A stretch of DNA of 64,000 nucleotides from Micromonospora chalcea (GCF_002926165.1 NZ_MAGP01000057.1:1-64000); one strand, 5' to 3'. Shown: positions 1 to 9,166, counted from the stretch's first letter. Notes: generated by a model from the sequence alone, not told the origin. A program made the numbers and translations.

Positions 1-18
1 CCAGTGACGTGCAGGAAC

Positions 19-102
19 GGGGTCACCCGGACCAAGCCGACGGATCCGCTCCAGGACAGCAACGTCGGTCAGGCGGTGAGTCAGACCAGGCCGGGTGACC
101 CC
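19..102. repeat. Widely spaced 12-bp inverted repeat
   Basis: Perfect 12-bp arms GGGGTCACCCGG (19-30) and CCGGGTGACCCC (91-102) are separated by 60 bases. They lie just beyond the stop of the minus-strand membrane protein gene. They could form the base of a long transcript-end structure. No gene is visible in the first 120 bases, and the function is unknown. Confidence 0.4.
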
Positions 103-120
103 ACCCCTACATCCTCACTG

Positions 121-444
121 TCAGGCGTCGTCGTGGCCGGGCTCCGGCGTCTCGGTCGGGCTCAGCCGTTGCCAGAGCAGCATCAGTAGGCCGAACACCA
201 GCATCGCCGCGCCGGCCCACAGGTTGATCCGCAGGCCCTGTGCCTTGTCGATCTCGGCGGACGTGTCGAAGAGCCCCATCAGGCCGACGATCAGCCCGTA
301 CGCGACGAACAGGCCGCCGATGACCCGGCGGATGTCGAACAGCCGGGCCGCCGCCGAGCGGGCCTCGCGGGCGTCCTCGGTCTCGTCGACGAGCGGGTCG
401 TGCGCCTCGCCGCCCTGGTAGTTGCGGTCCGCGTCGTCTGTCAT
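121..444 (-). CDS. Small two-helix membrane protein next to SSS symporter
   Basis: A 107-residue protein with an acidic hydrophilic N-terminus (about residues 1-38) and two predicted membrane helices (about 41-60 and 74-91), then a polar tail. The ATG at 444 lies 17 bases after the stop of the sodium:solute symporter, so the two genes are probably co-transcribed. Small membrane partners next to SSS-family transporters are common, which suggests an accessory or stabilising role, but that is inference. I do not recognise a named domain. A much longer open frame over this stop (to 2343) is antisense/shadow to the symporter and was not used. Confidence 0.75.
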   Translation of the reverse strand: MTDDADRNYQGGEAHDPLVDETEDAREARSAAARLFDIRRVIGGLFVAYGLIVGLMGLFDTSAEIDKAQGLRINLWAGAAMLVFGLLMLLWQRLSPTETPEPGHDDA

Positions 445-461
445 GGCGTGCGTCCCCTCCT

Positions 462-2117
462 CTAGAAGACCGGGATGTAGAACAGGGCGGCGAGGATCAC
501 GGCGACGACGCCGAGCAGCACCGGGGAGCGGTACCAGGCGGCGTCGCCGGCCAGCGAGTCGTCGGCGAGCGCGGTGTCGCTGAGGCCGTACACCAGCCCG
601 GTCAGCTGGTCGTCGGTCTTCGGCCGGGTCAGCGGCGTGACGATCGCGGCCACCACCGCGACGGTGGCGAAGGCCAGGCCCGCGCCCCAGAAGCTCTCCT
701 CCAGGTCCGAGTTGAAGCTGATCACGCCGCCCTTGTAGAGCAGGTACGTGGCGGTGGCCACGACGGTGCCGGACAGCAGCGACCAGAACCCGGCCAGCGG
801 CGTCATCCGCCGCCAGAACATGCCGATGATGAAGGTGCCGAAGAGCGGGGCGTTGAACACCGAGAAAAGCGCCTGGATGTAGTTCATGATGTTGCTGAAC
901 CCGGCCGCGATGAACGCGGTGCCGATGCCGATCACCACCGCGCCGACTGTGGCGAGCCGGCCCACCTTCACGTAGTGCTCGTCCGACTCGTTGCGCCGGA
1001 AGTACGCCTGCCAGATGTCGTACGTGAAGACGGTGTTGAACCCGCTGACGTTGGCCGCCATGCCGGCCATGAACGAGGCCACCAGGCCGGTGACCGCGAT
1101 ACCGAGCACGCCGTTGGGCAGCAGGTCGCGCATGAGCAGCGGGATCGCGTTGTTGTAGACCAGGTCGCCGTCGTCGGCGCCCAGACCTTTGACGGTGACC
1201 AGGGCGATCAGGCCGGGGATCACGGTGACCGCGGGGATGAGCAGCTTCGGGTACGCGGCGATGATCGGCGTACGCCGGGCGGCGCTCATGTTCCGCGCGG
1301 ACAGCGCGCGCTGCACCTCGGCGAAGTTCGTGGTCCAGTAGCCGAAGGAGAGCACGAAGCCGAGGCCGAACACGATGCCCAGCCAGTGCGCGCCGAGCGG
1401 GTTGCCGGTGCTGCCGGTGCCCTCCCAGGCGTGCAGGCCGGCCTCGCCGAGCCTGGAGTCGCGGACCGCGTCCATCAGGCCGCTGACGCCGCCGACCTTG
1501 ACCAGCCCGATGACCGTGATCGGCACCAGGCCGGCGATGATCACGAAGAACTGGAGCACCTCGTTGTAGATCGCGCCGGAGAGGCCGCCGACGGTGATGT
1601 ACGCCAGCACGATCACCGCCCCGACCACGATCGCGAACCAGAGCGGCCAGCCGAGCAGCGCCTGCATGATCAGGGCCAGCGCGTAGAGGTTCACGCCCGC
1701 GATCAGCACCTGCGCGACCGCGAAGCTGATCGCGTTGAGCAGGTGGGTCGGGCGGTTGAAGCGCAGCCGCAGGTACTCGGGAACGCTGCGGACCTTGGAG
1801 CCGTAGTAGAACGGCATCATCACGATGCCGAGGAAGACCATCGCCGGCACGGCGCCGATCCAGTAGTAGTGGACCGTCATGATGCCGTACTGGGCGCCGT
1901 TGGCGGCCATGCCGATGATCTCCAGCGCGCCCAGGTTCGCCGAGACGAACGCCAGGCCGGTGACCCAGGCGGGCAGCGAGCGGCCGGAGAGGAAGAAGTC
2001 CACGCTGGTGCGGATCGCGCGCCGGGCGGCGAAACCGACGCCGAGCACCGTGACGAAATAGAGCGCGAGGATGAGGTAGTCCACCGCGTTCATGTCCAGA
2101 CGCAGGCCGCCGCCCAT
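462..2117 (-). CDS. Sodium:solute symporter family transporter
   Basis: A 551-residue polytopic membrane protein of the SSS (SLC5) family, importing a small solute with sodium across the cytoplasmic membrane. Supporting features are the N-terminal helix (NAVDYLILALYFVTVLGVG), the FLSGRSLPAW segment typical of family members, and about 13-14 hydrophobic segments to the C-terminus. Overall length fits SGLT-like bacterial members. The substrate cannot be told from sequence; sugars or myo-inositol are possible. The ATG at 2117 is preceded by an AGGGGAG box at good spacing. An internal ATG at 2093 is the alternative. It is followed by the small membrane protein gene ending at 121. Confidence 0.9.
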   Translation of the reverse strand: MGGGLRLDMNAVDYLILALYFVTVLGVGFAARRAIRTSVDFFLSGRSLPAWVTGLAFVSANLGALEIIGMAANGAQYGIMTVHYYWIGAVPAMVFLGIVMMPFYYGSKVRSVPEYLRLRFNRPTHLLNAISFAVAQVLIAGVNLYALALIMQALLGWPLWFAIVVGAVIVLAYITVGGLSGAIYNEVLQFFVIIAGLVPITVIGLVKVGGVSGLMDAVRDSRLGEAGLHAWEGTGSTGNPLGAHWLGIVFGLGFVLSFGYWTTNFAEVQRALSARNMSAARRTPIIAAYPKLLIPAVTVIPGLIALVTVKGLGADDGDLVYNNAIPLLMRDLLPNGVLGIAVTGLVASFMAGMAANVSGFNTVFTYDIWQAYFRRNESDEHYVKVGRLATVGAVVIGIGTAFIAAGFSNIMNYIQALFSVFNAPLFGTFIIGMFWRRMTPLAGFWSLLSGTVVATATYLLYKGGVISFNSDLEESFWGAGLAFATVAVVAAIVTPLTRPKTDDQLTGLVYGLSDTALADDSLAGDAAWYRSPVLLGVVAVILAALFYIPVF

Positions 2118-2252
2118 GCCCGTGCTCCCCTCGTGTGCACCGCTGCCCGCACGTACCCCGTTTGCGAAGTTTCATGCCTGCTGGCCGGTCCGCGCGCGAC
2201 GGAGCCCCGGCCGGATCGCCGGCCGGGGCTCGGTGGGGTTCTGCGGCGGGCC

Positions 2253-3350
2253 TCAGCGCCCCAGTACGCGGTCCAGGAAGTCGCGGTAGCCGCGCACGGC
2301 CACCCGGAGCTGCTCGGTGTCGGTGGAGCCGGACTCCTGCCACGCGCCGAGCCGGGTGCGCTGCTCGCGCAGGGCGGTGGAGAGCGCCTCGATCGCCTCC
2401 TCGACGAGCGACTCCGCCTCGCCGACCGCGGCGCGCGGGTCGTCCACGAAGCGCAGCTGCACGTCGCGCCAGCGGTCCCGGAAGCCCTGCGCCGCCTCCG
2501 GCGCGAACAGCGTCGCGGCGTCGGCCGGTACCGCGCCCGGCGTGGGCCGGTCCGCCCCGCCCAGGGCCGTGCCGGCCGCTGCCGCGCCCGCCGCCGCGGT
2601 GCCCGCGTCGACGTGGTCGTGGCGCCGGTCGGCGTCCTCGTCGGCCGCGGGGACCGGCTCGGCGTCGGGGTCGACCAGGCCCGGCTCGGCGCTGCCGTAC
2701 CCGACCGCGCCGTCGGCCGCCGCGTCGTCCCGGACGACACCGTTGGCCCGCGCGTCGCCGTCGGCCGCCGCGTCGCCGTCGGCGTGCTCGGCGTCCCAGC
2801 GGTCGCGGTCGTGCAGTCGGTCCCCGGCCGTCGGATCGGCCCGCTCGTCGTCCAGCGGCTCGGTCCGGCCCGGCGCGCCGTCGCCCGGCATGGCCGTGTC
2901 CTCGTCGCGGGCGTCGCGCTCGTCCTGCGGACGGCCGCTCGCCAGCGCCGACGCGGCGACCGCGTCGCCCACCGTGGCCGCGCCGAACGCCGTCGGCAGC
3001 GGCGCCGGCTCGTGGAACGGCGGACGCCCGTCGTCGTCGCGCCCGTCGTCGGTACGGTCGGCCGCGTCGCTCAGTTCACCGGCTTCGTACGCGCGGGTCT
3101 CGTCGACCTCGTCTCCCCGGTCGTCGATTCCGTCGTGGCGCCGGTCGTCGGCGCCGATTTCGCGCCGGTCGTCGGCGACGGCCGGGTCGTCGAAGGTGCC
3201 CCGGTCGTCGAGCGCGTCCTCGGGCACGTCGGCCCGGTCGGCGTCGTGCCGGCCGGGGCCGGCGTGGTCGCCCGGCTGTGGCACCGGTACCGGCGCGGAC
3301 CGGACGGCCTCGGGGTGGTCCTGCGTGACCTGCTGCTCTTCCTGGCGCAT
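2253..3350 (-). CDS. Asp-rich hypothetical protein with a C-terminal domain shared with its neighbour
   Basis: A 365-residue protein. Residues about 1-250 are extremely rich in Asp, Arg, Ala and Gly and look disordered. The C-terminal ~110 residues form a helical domain (FRDRWRDVQLRFVDDPRAAV, then GEAESLVEEAIEALS). The same signature (xxWxxLQVRFVDSPAETV, GEADELV) occurs in the next gene upstream, so the two are paralogues in this domain. The ATG at 3350 follows a GAGGAGG box and lies 13 bases after the stop of that gene. There is no membrane segment here. Function unknown; the acidic linker suggests a binding partner or scaffold role, but this is speculation. Confidence 0.7.
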   Translation of the reverse strand: MRQEEQQVTQDHPEAVRSAPVPVPQPGDHAGPGRHDADRADVPEDALDDRGTFDDPAVADDRREIGADDRRHDGIDDRGDEVDETRAYEAGELSDAADRTDDGRDDDGRPPFHEPAPLPTAFGAATVGDAVAASALASGRPQDERDARDEDTAMPGDGAPGRTEPLDDERADPTAGDRLHDRDRWDAEHADGDAAADGDARANGVVRDDAAADGAVGYGSAEPGLVDPDAEPVPAADEDADRRHDHVDAGTAAAGAAAAGTALGGADRPTPGAVPADAATLFAPEAAQGFRDRWRDVQLRFVDDPRAAVGEAESLVEEAIEALSTALREQRTRLGAWQESGSTDTEQLRVAVRGYRDFLDRVLGR

Positions 3351-3363
3351 GGCGGCGGCCTCC

Positions 3364-3981
3364 TCAGCGGCTCGTGACGTCGTGGTCGTGGTCGGGGTGG
3401 CGCTGCTCCGGCTGCTCCCGCTGCTCCGGCGGCGGCGTGGACGTGGGCACCGGGTCCTCACCGAGCAGGTCGGCGAAGAGGGCCCGGTAGTGCACGAGCG
3501 CCTGCCGGAGGTCCTCGGTGCCGGCCTCGCCGCGCTCGTTGCGCTGCCGGATCTCGTGGGCGTCGCGGTAGTGGGTGAGCGTGCGGGCGTGCTCGACGGA
3601 GAGGTGGGCGATCTGGTCCGAGAAGTCCCCGGTGGGGTATCCGCGCTCGGCGATCAGGCGGCTGACCAGCTCGTCCGCCTCGCCGACGGTCTCGGCGGGC
3701 GAGTCGACGAAGCGCACCTGCAGCTCTTCCCAGGCGGCGGCGTAGCGGGCCCGGGACTCCGGGCTCAGCGGGGTCAGCTCCAGTTCGGCGTGCCGGCGCT
3801 CGCGCTCACGCAGCTCGCGTTCGGCCGCGCCGCGGCTGTCCTGCTCGGCGACGACCCGGTCGTACTCCGGGCCGAAACGCTCCCGCAGCGCCCGGCGGCG
3901 GCTGGCGACCACGGCGAACGCGGCGAGCGCGGCGATGACGAGGACGACGATGACTATGACGATTACCTGGGTGGACGACAT
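3364..3981 (-). CDS. Membrane-anchored hypothetical protein, paralogue of downstream gene
   Basis: A 205-residue protein with a single N-terminal membrane helix (about residues 5-27), then a charged coiled-coil-like stretch (RRALRERFGPEYDRVVAEQD) and a helical domain with LQVRFVDSPAETVGEADELV at about 105-125. It resembles actinobacterial proteins described only as secreted or membrane proteins of unknown function. The ATG at 3981 has a GGAGGAG box. The downstream soluble protein repeats its C-terminal domain, so the pair is probably an operon producing one anchored and one soluble form. No enzymatic motif is visible. Confidence 0.75.
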   Translation of the reverse strand: MSSTQVIVIVIVVLVIAALAAFAVVASRRRALRERFGPEYDRVVAEQDSRGAAERELRERERRHAELELTPLSPESRARYAAAWEELQVRFVDSPAETVGEADELVSRLIAERGYPTGDFSDQIAHLSVEHARTLTHYRDAHEIRQRNERGEAGTEDLRQALVHYRALFADLLGEDPVPTSTPPPEQREQPEQRHPDHDHDVTSR

Positions 3982-4286
3982 GGCTCCTCCTTCGCCCGCT
4001 GGTATTCCCTCATGCGGGTGATCGCCAATCCCGTTGCGCGGCACTTTCCGCCCCGGTCGGGAAATAAGGAGCGGTGTCGCGACCGCCGTCCGGTGCCGGT
4101 CCGGTGTCCGACTGCGCCCGCCGTGCCCGTCTCGGACCGTAGTGAGAGCCGAGACGGCCGGTAGTGCATCCGCCCCGGATTACGTATCCTGCCCAAGGCG
4201 TCCGGGCCGGGGCCCGGCGTCGTGGCCGGCGAACGTGACGGCCGCTGCCGGCGCCACCGAGCGACACCTTCCCGGGCGAGGTCTGA

Positions 4287-6641
4287 TTGAACACCCGTGA
4301 CTGGCCGATCCGCGCCAAGCTGACCGCGCTGGTCATCGGCCCGGTGACCGGGCTGCTGGCGTTATGGATCTTCGCCACCACGCTCACCTTCGGGCCCGCG
4401 CTCGACCTGCTCTCCGCCCGTACCCTTCTCTACGACCTCGGCCGTCCCGGCGAGCGCGTGGTGGCGGAGCTGCAACGGGAGCGACGGCTGTCGGTGGTCC
4501 AGCTCGCCGGCCGCAGCGCCCTGCCGGCCCTGGCGGAACAGCGCGTACGCACCGACGACGCGATCGTCGAGCTGCGCCGCAAGGTCGACGGCAAGGCCCT
4601 GCGCGACGTCGCCGACGAGCAGCTCGACGGCCGCCTCGACCAGCTGGTCTCGGCACTGGACGCGCTGCCCGCCGGACGCGCCTTCATCGACGACCGGAAG
4701 GTGGACCGGTCCGGTGCCGTCGGCCTCTACAGCGGGATGATCGGTTCGGCGTTCCAGGCGTTCGGCGCGATGGCAGCGCTGCCCGACGCCCAGCTCAACC
4801 GGGAGGCCACAGCGCTCACCGCGCTGGGCCGCTCCCGCGAGCTGCTCGGCCAGGCCGACGCGCTGCTGGCCGGCGCGGTCATCGCGGGCCGGTACGCCGA
4901 CGGCGAGCACGAGCAGCTGGTCCGGACCCTGGAGAACCAGCGTTTCCTGGCGGAGACGGCGGTCGCCGAGCTGCCGTCCGAGGAACGGACCTCGTACCAG
5001 CGGTTGACCGAGGGCGCCGGGTTCGTCAAGCTGCGCGCGCTCCAGGACACCCTGATCCGCTCGTCCGCGTTGCCGGCCCGGTTCGACATGGCCGGCTGGG
5101 AGGCCGGCCACGCCGAGGTGTGGCAGAGCCTGCGCGACTTCGAGCTGCGCGGCGCGGACGCCCTGGCCGAGCGGTCGGTGCCGATGGCCACCCGGATCCT
5201 CGTCCAGCTCGCCGCCGCCGGTGTGCTGGGTCTCGTCGCGATCGTCGTCTGCGTGCTGGTGGCGCTGCGGGTCGGCCGGTCGCTGGCCCGGCGGCTGACC
5301 GGCGTACGCACCGCCGCGACCGAGGTCGCCGAGCAGCGGCTGCCCGACGTGGTCGCCCGGCTGCGTCGCGGCGAGGAGGTCGACGTCGCCCGGGAGGCGC
5401 CCGAACTGGACCACGGCGGCGACGAGATCGGCCAGGTGGCGCGCGCGTTCAACGAGGTGCGGCGTACCGCGGTGCGCGCCGCGATCGACGAGGTCACCCT
5501 GCGCCGGGGGTTCAACGAGGTGATCCTCAACCTCGCCCGGCGCAGCCAGGGCCTGGTGCACCGGCAGTTGGCGCTGCTGGACCGGCTGGAACGGCGTACC
5601 GAGGACCCGGACGAGCTGGCCGGACTGTTCCAGGTCGACCACCTGGCGACCCGGCTCCGGCGGCACGCCGAGGACCTGGTCATCCTCGCCGGCGCCGCGC
5701 CCGGGCGGGGCTGGCGCCGGCCGGTCGCCGCGGTCGACGTGATGCGCGGCGCGATCTCCGAGGTCGAGGCGTACGACCGGGTCGACGTGGGTGAGGTGGC
5801 GTCGGCCGGGGTGCTCGGCCGGGCCGTCGGCGACGTGATCCACCTGCTCGCCGAGCTGATCGAGAACGCCACCGCGTACTCCCCGCCGGGCACCCGGGTG
5901 GACGTCACCGGCCGGACCGTGCCGGGCGGCTACACCATCGAGATCACCGACCGGGGGCTGGGCATGTCCGCGCCGGCCCTGGCCGCCGCCAACCGCAAGC
6001 TGGCCGAGCCGCCCGAGTTCGACCCGGCCGGCAGCGCCCGGCTGGGGCTGTTCGTGGTGGCGCGCCTGGCCGCACGGCACGGCGTGCGGGTGGAGCTGCG
6101 GCCGGCCCGTCCGGCCGGGATCGTCGCCGCGGTGTTCGTACCGTCGGATCTGATCACCGACGAGCCGCCGGTGGGCACGGACGGCCCCGCCGGGCCGGAG
6201 CGGCGGCGCCTGGCCAAGGTGACCCGGTTGACGACGGTGCCGCGTCCGGGGCGCCCGAACCGGCCGGGACGGGACCGGTCGGAGAGCACCGTGGTCCCGT
6301 TGCAGTCCGCGCGCGCCTCGACCGTGGAGCCTCCCACCGACGGCGACGGCCTGCCACGCCGGATCCGGCGGCGCGGCGCGTCCGCGCGTCCGCGCGCGGC
6401 GGTCGTGGACGCCCCGGCGTACCGCACGCCGGAGGAGGCGCGCCGGGCCATGTCGGCGTTGCAGGCGGGCACCGCGCGGGGTCGCCGGGACGGCGCCCGC
6501 GCCACCGACCCGGCCGGTGACGCCGATCCGGCCACCACCGAAAAGCCTGACACCGGTACGCCGTCCGCCACGTCGGGGCCGGCCGTGGAGCCCGCCCTGC
6601 CGGTGGCGGAGGACCGAACCGCGACTGAGAGGGACGCCTAG
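4287..6641 (+). CDS. cvnA: Conservon sensor histidine kinase-like protein CvnA
   Basis: A 784-residue membrane sensor. One helix (about 14-33) and a second (about 295-317) flank a large extracytoplasmic helical domain of the nitrate/nitrite-sensing type. Then come HAMP (about 318-390) and a HATPase_c domain with N-box ELIENATAYS (about 525) and G-box TDRGLGMS. The last ~150 residues are a basic, Pro/Ala-rich disordered tail. It heads a four-gene overlapping cluster identical in order to Streptomyces conservons, where CvnA anchors a membrane complex resembling a G-protein-coupled system. The start is a TTG at 4287 after GGGCGAGG; the frame offers no ATG nearby. The ligand is unknown. Confidence 0.9.
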   Translation: MNTRDWPIRAKLTALVIGPVTGLLALWIFATTLTFGPALDLLSARTLLYDLGRPGERVVAELQRERRLSVVQLAGRSALPALAEQRVRTDDAIVELRRKVDGKALRDVADEQLDGRLDQLVSALDALPAGRAFIDDRKVDRSGAVGLYSGMIGSAFQAFGAMAALPDAQLNREATALTALGRSRELLGQADALLAGAVIAGRYADGEHEQLVRTLENQRFLAETAVAELPSEERTSYQRLTEGAGFVKLRALQDTLIRSSALPARFDMAGWEAGHAEVWQSLRDFELRGADALAERSVPMATRILVQLAAAGVLGLVAIVVCVLVALRVGRSLARRLTGVRTAATEVAEQRLPDVVARLRRGEEVDVAREAPELDHGGDEIGQVARAFNEVRRTAVRAAIDEVTLRRGFNEVILNLARRSQGLVHRQLALLDRLERRTEDPDELAGLFQVDHLATRLRRHAEDLVILAGAAPGRGWRRPVAAVDVMRGAISEVEAYDRVDVGEVASAGVLGRAVGDVIHLLAELIENATAYSPPGTRVDVTGRTVPGGYTIEITDRGLGMSAPALAAANRKLAEPPEFDPAGSARLGLFVVARLAARHGVRVELRPARPAGIVAAVFVPSDLITDEPPVGTDGPAGPERRRLAKVTRLTTVPRPGRPNRPGRDRSESTVVPLQSARASTVEPPTDGDGLPRRIRRRGASARPRAAVVDAPAYRTPEEARRAMSALQAGTARGRRDGARATDPAGDADPATTEKPDTGTPSATSGPAVEPALPVAEDRTATERDA

Positions 6642-7063
6642 TGGTGTACACGACGCGGCAGAACGCCGATCTCGACTGGCTGCTCGACGACCTGGTGGAG
6701 CGGGTGCCCGCCGCACGCCGGGCGGTGGTGCTCTCGGCGGACGGGCTCCTGCTCGGCGCCTCCGGCGACCAGGACCGCAGCGAAGCGGAGCACCTGTGCG
6801 CGCTGGCGTCCGGCTTCTCCGGCCTGGCCAAGGGCGCCACCCGGCACCTGGGCGGCGGCGCGGTCCGCCAGACCGTGGTGGAGATGGAGTCGGCCTATCT
6901 CTTCGTGACCGCCGCCGGACAGGGCGCCTGCCTGGCGGTGGCGAGCGACGCCGACGCCGACATCGGCCTGGTGGCGTACGAGATGGCGATGCTGGTGATC
7001 CGGGTCGGGGAGAACCTGGCCGCGCCGGCCCGCAGCGGCGGGGGGCCGGCCGATGCGCGCTGA
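6641..7063 (+). CDS. cvnB: Roadblock/LC7 domain protein CvnB
   Basis: A 140-residue cytoplasmic Roadblock/LC7 protein (DLDWLLDDLVERVPAARRAVVLSADGLL region at the N-terminus, hydrophobic strand NLFV-type segments after residue 80). In conservons this family binds the partner GTPase and probably acts as its activator or scaffold. The GTG start overlaps the cvnA stop by one base, and the gene end overlaps cvnC, so translational coupling is expected. The C-terminus ends in a short Gly/Pro tail. Confidence 0.92.
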   Translation: MVYTTRQNADLDWLLDDLVERVPAARRAVVLSADGLLLGASGDQDRSEAEHLCALASGFSGLAKGATRHLGGGAVRQTVVEMESAYLFVTAAGQGACLAVASDADADIGLVAYEMAMLVIRVGENLAAPARSGGGPADAR

Positions 7064-7442
7064 CTCGCCCGGGCCGCAACACGAGTGGCTGGACGCCGAC
7101 GCCGGTCCGGTGGTGCGCCCGTACACGCTCACCGGGGGCCGGGTGCGCCCGCCGGTGGACGGCTTCGACCTGCTGGCTTTCGTGCTCGCCACCCCGGACG
7201 CCGAGCCGGCCGGCACGCCCGGCCTCCAGCCGGAGCATCGCCGGCTGATCGAACTGGCCCGCCGGCCGAAGGCCGTGGCCGACCTCGCCGCCGACCTGGA
7301 CCTCGCCGTGGGCGTGGTGCGGGTGCTGCTCGGCGACCTCCTCGCCCATGGCTTCGTCGCGGTGCACCGGCCACCGGCCACCGCGTACCTGCCCGACGAC
7401 AACATCCTCAAGGCGGTGGTCAGTGGACTCCGTGCGTTATGA
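7053..7442 (+). CDS. cvnC: DUF742 protein CvnC
   Basis: A 129-residue DUF742 protein. The diagnostic RPYTLTGGRVRP motif is at about residues 20-31, followed by a winged-helix-like region ending in KAVVSGLRAL. It is always found between the Roadblock and GTPase genes of conservons, where it is thought to be part of the membrane-associated complex; its biochemical role is not established. The ATG overlaps the cvnB stop by 11 bases and its end overlaps cvnD by 20 bases. Confidence 0.92.
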   Translation: MRADSPGPQHEWLDADAGPVVRPYTLTGGRVRPPVDGFDLLAFVLATPDAEPAGTPGLQPEHRRLIELARRPKAVADLAADLDLAVGVVRVLLGDLLAHGFVAVHRPPATAYLPDDNILKAVVSGLRAL

Positions 7443-8025
7443 CCGGGAGCCGGGGGCGCCCCAGGTGCCGCTGGCTCTGAAGATCCTCATCGCCGGTGGC
7501 TTCGGGGCCGGCAAGACGACGCTGGTCAGCGCGTTGAGCGAGGTCCGGCCGTTGCAGACCGAGGAGGTCCTCACCGGCGCCGGGCTCGACACCGACGACG
7601 TCTCCGGGGTGGAGCAGAAGGCGACCACCACGGTGGCGATGGACTTCGGCCGGATCACCATCAACGACGACCTGCAGGTCTACCTGTTCGGCACCCCGGG
7701 TCAGGACCGGTTCTGGTTCCTCTGGGACGAGCTGGCGTTCGGCGCGCTCGGCGCGGTGGTGCTCGCCGACACCCGGCGGCTGGCCGACTGCTTTCCCTCC
7801 ATCGACTACTTCGAGCAGCGGGGCATCCCGTTCGTGGTGGGCGTCAACTGCTTCGAGGGCTCCCGGCGGTTCGGCCTGGAGGCGGTGCGCGACGCCCTCG
7901 ACCTGGACCCGGACGTCCCGCTCGTGCTCTGCGACGCCCGGGACCGGCAGTCCGGCAAGCTGGTGCTGATCTCGCTGGTCGAGCACGTGGCGCGGCAGCG
8001 CGGCGAGCCGGTGCCGGTGGGCTGA
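7423..8025 (+). CDS. cvnD: Conservon Ras-like GTPase CvnD
   Basis: A 200-residue small GTPase. It has P-loop GGFGAGKTTLV (about 23-33), switch region TTTVAMDFGRI, and a DxxG-equivalent LFGTPGQDRFWFLWDEL. The usual NKxD base-recognition motif is replaced by VNCFEG, as is common in this family. The start is the GTG at 7423 (VDSVRYD), typical of CvnD proteins and overlapping cvnC. It completes the cvnABCD operon; the cytochrome P450 gene (cvnE) seen after some conservons is absent, because the next gene is a lactonase-like protein after 106 bases. Confidence 0.93.
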   Translation: MDSVRYDREPGAPQVPLALKILIAGGFGAGKTTLVSALSEVRPLQTEEVLTGAGLDTDDVSGVEQKATTTVAMDFGRITINDDLQVYLFGTPGQDRFWFLWDELAFGALGAVVLADTRRLADCFPSIDYFEQRGIPFVVGVNCFEGSRRFGLEAVRDALDLDPDVPLVLCDARDRQSGKLVLISLVEHVARQRGEPVPVG

Positions 8026-8131
8026 GCCGCCCGCGGCGAATCTCGTCGGCCGTCGCGGGACTGATCGGACGCCTGACCGGGAAGCCTCTGGTTGGATCTG
8101 GCGGAGACAGGACCGACGGAAGGTGGGAGCG

Positions 8132-9166
8132 GTGACCGGGCAGGACGAGATCGTCCACATCGGCGGCTACACGGCGGAGACGGGCGGGCGGGGTGAGGGC
8201 GGCGTCGCGGCCCGGCGGGACCGGGCGACCGGCGGGCTGACGCCGCTGGGTGTCGTGGCGGTCACCCCGTCGCCGTCGTTCCTGGTCCGGCATCCGGCGC
8301 TGCCGGTGCTGTACGCGTGCAACGAGCTGCCGGACGGCCGGGTCGGCGCGTTCCGGGTGGCGCCGGACGGCGACCTCACGCCGCTGGGCGAGCGCCCGTC
8401 CGGCGGGGCCGAGCCCTGTCACGTGGCGGTGGCCCCGGACGGTCGGCACCTGTTCGTGGCGAACTACGGCGGCGGCAGCGTGGCGGTGTTCGGCCTGGAC
8501 GCCGAGGGCGTGCCGGGGGAGCGCGCCGACCTGGTCCGGCACGAGGGGCACGGCCCGGACACCGACCGGCAGGAGCACGCGCACTGCCACATGGTGTCGC
8601 CGGATCCGGCCGGCGGCGCGCTGCTCGCCGTCGACCTGGGCACCGACTCGGTCTACCGGTACGACGTCGACGCCGGCTCCGGCCGGCTGACGCCCCGGGA
8701 GCCCCGGGTGAGCACTCCGCCCGGCACCGGGCCCCGCCATCTGGCCCGGCACCCGGACGGGCGGCGCGCGTGGCTGGTCGGCGAGCTGGACGCCACTGTC
8801 ACCGCGTACGACCTGACGCCGGACGGGCCGCGGGAGCGGGCGCGCGTCGACGCCAGCGGGTGGGCCGGGCATGTCCAGCCGTCCGAGGTGAGCGTGGGAC
8901 CGGGTGGGCGTTTCCTCTACGTGGGCAACCGGGGCGTCGGCACGGTGGCGGTCTTCGCGCTCGACGGCGAAGCGCCGGAGCTGGTGGCCGAGGTCGACAC
9001 CGGCGGTGAGTGGCCCCGGCACTTCGCGTTCGCCGGTGAGCACCTGTACGTCGCCGACGAGCGGGCCGACATGATCAGGATCTTCCGGGTCGATCCGGTC
9101 AGCGGCGTGCCCGAGGTGATGGGGGAGCCGGTGCCGGTGGCGAGCCCGACCTGCTTCCTGCCGTGA
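8132..9166 (+). CDS. Lactonase family beta-propeller protein
   Basis: A 344-residue protein of the YbhE/6-phosphogluconolactonase-like seven-bladed propeller family: repeated blades with YACNELPDG, FVANYGGGSVAVFGL, GTGPRHLARHPDG and LYVGNRGVGTVAVF, plus the HAHCHMVSPDP segment. Family members hydrolyse sugar or aromatic lactones, but the substrate here is not shown. The GTG at 8132 was chosen because GGTGGGAGC lies immediately upstream; GTG 8123 is in frame but lacks ribosome-binding spacing. It is followed directly by a strong terminator hairpin. No partner gene indicates a pathway. Confidence 0.85.
   Translation: MTGQDEIVHIGGYTAETGGRGEGGVAARRDRATGGLTPLGVVAVTPSPSFLVRHPALPVLYACNELPDGRVGAFRVAPDGDLTPLGERPSGGAEPCHVAVAPDGRHLFVANYGGGSVAVFGLDAEGVPGERADLVRHEGHGPDTDRQEHAHCHMVSPDPAGGALLAVDLGTDSVYRYDVDAGSGRLTPREPRVSTPPGTGPRHLARHPDGRRAWLVGELDATVTAYDLTPDGPRERARVDASGWAGHVQPSEVSVGPGGRFLYVGNRGVGTVAVFALDGEAPELVAEVDTGGEWPRHFAFAGEHLYVADERADMIRIFRVDPVSGVPEVMGEPVPVASPTCFLP

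Noticed and set aside
121..2343. 740-residue minus-strand open frame
   Set aside because: Most of it is a shadow of the SSS symporter; only the last 107 residues from ATG 444 look like a real gene.
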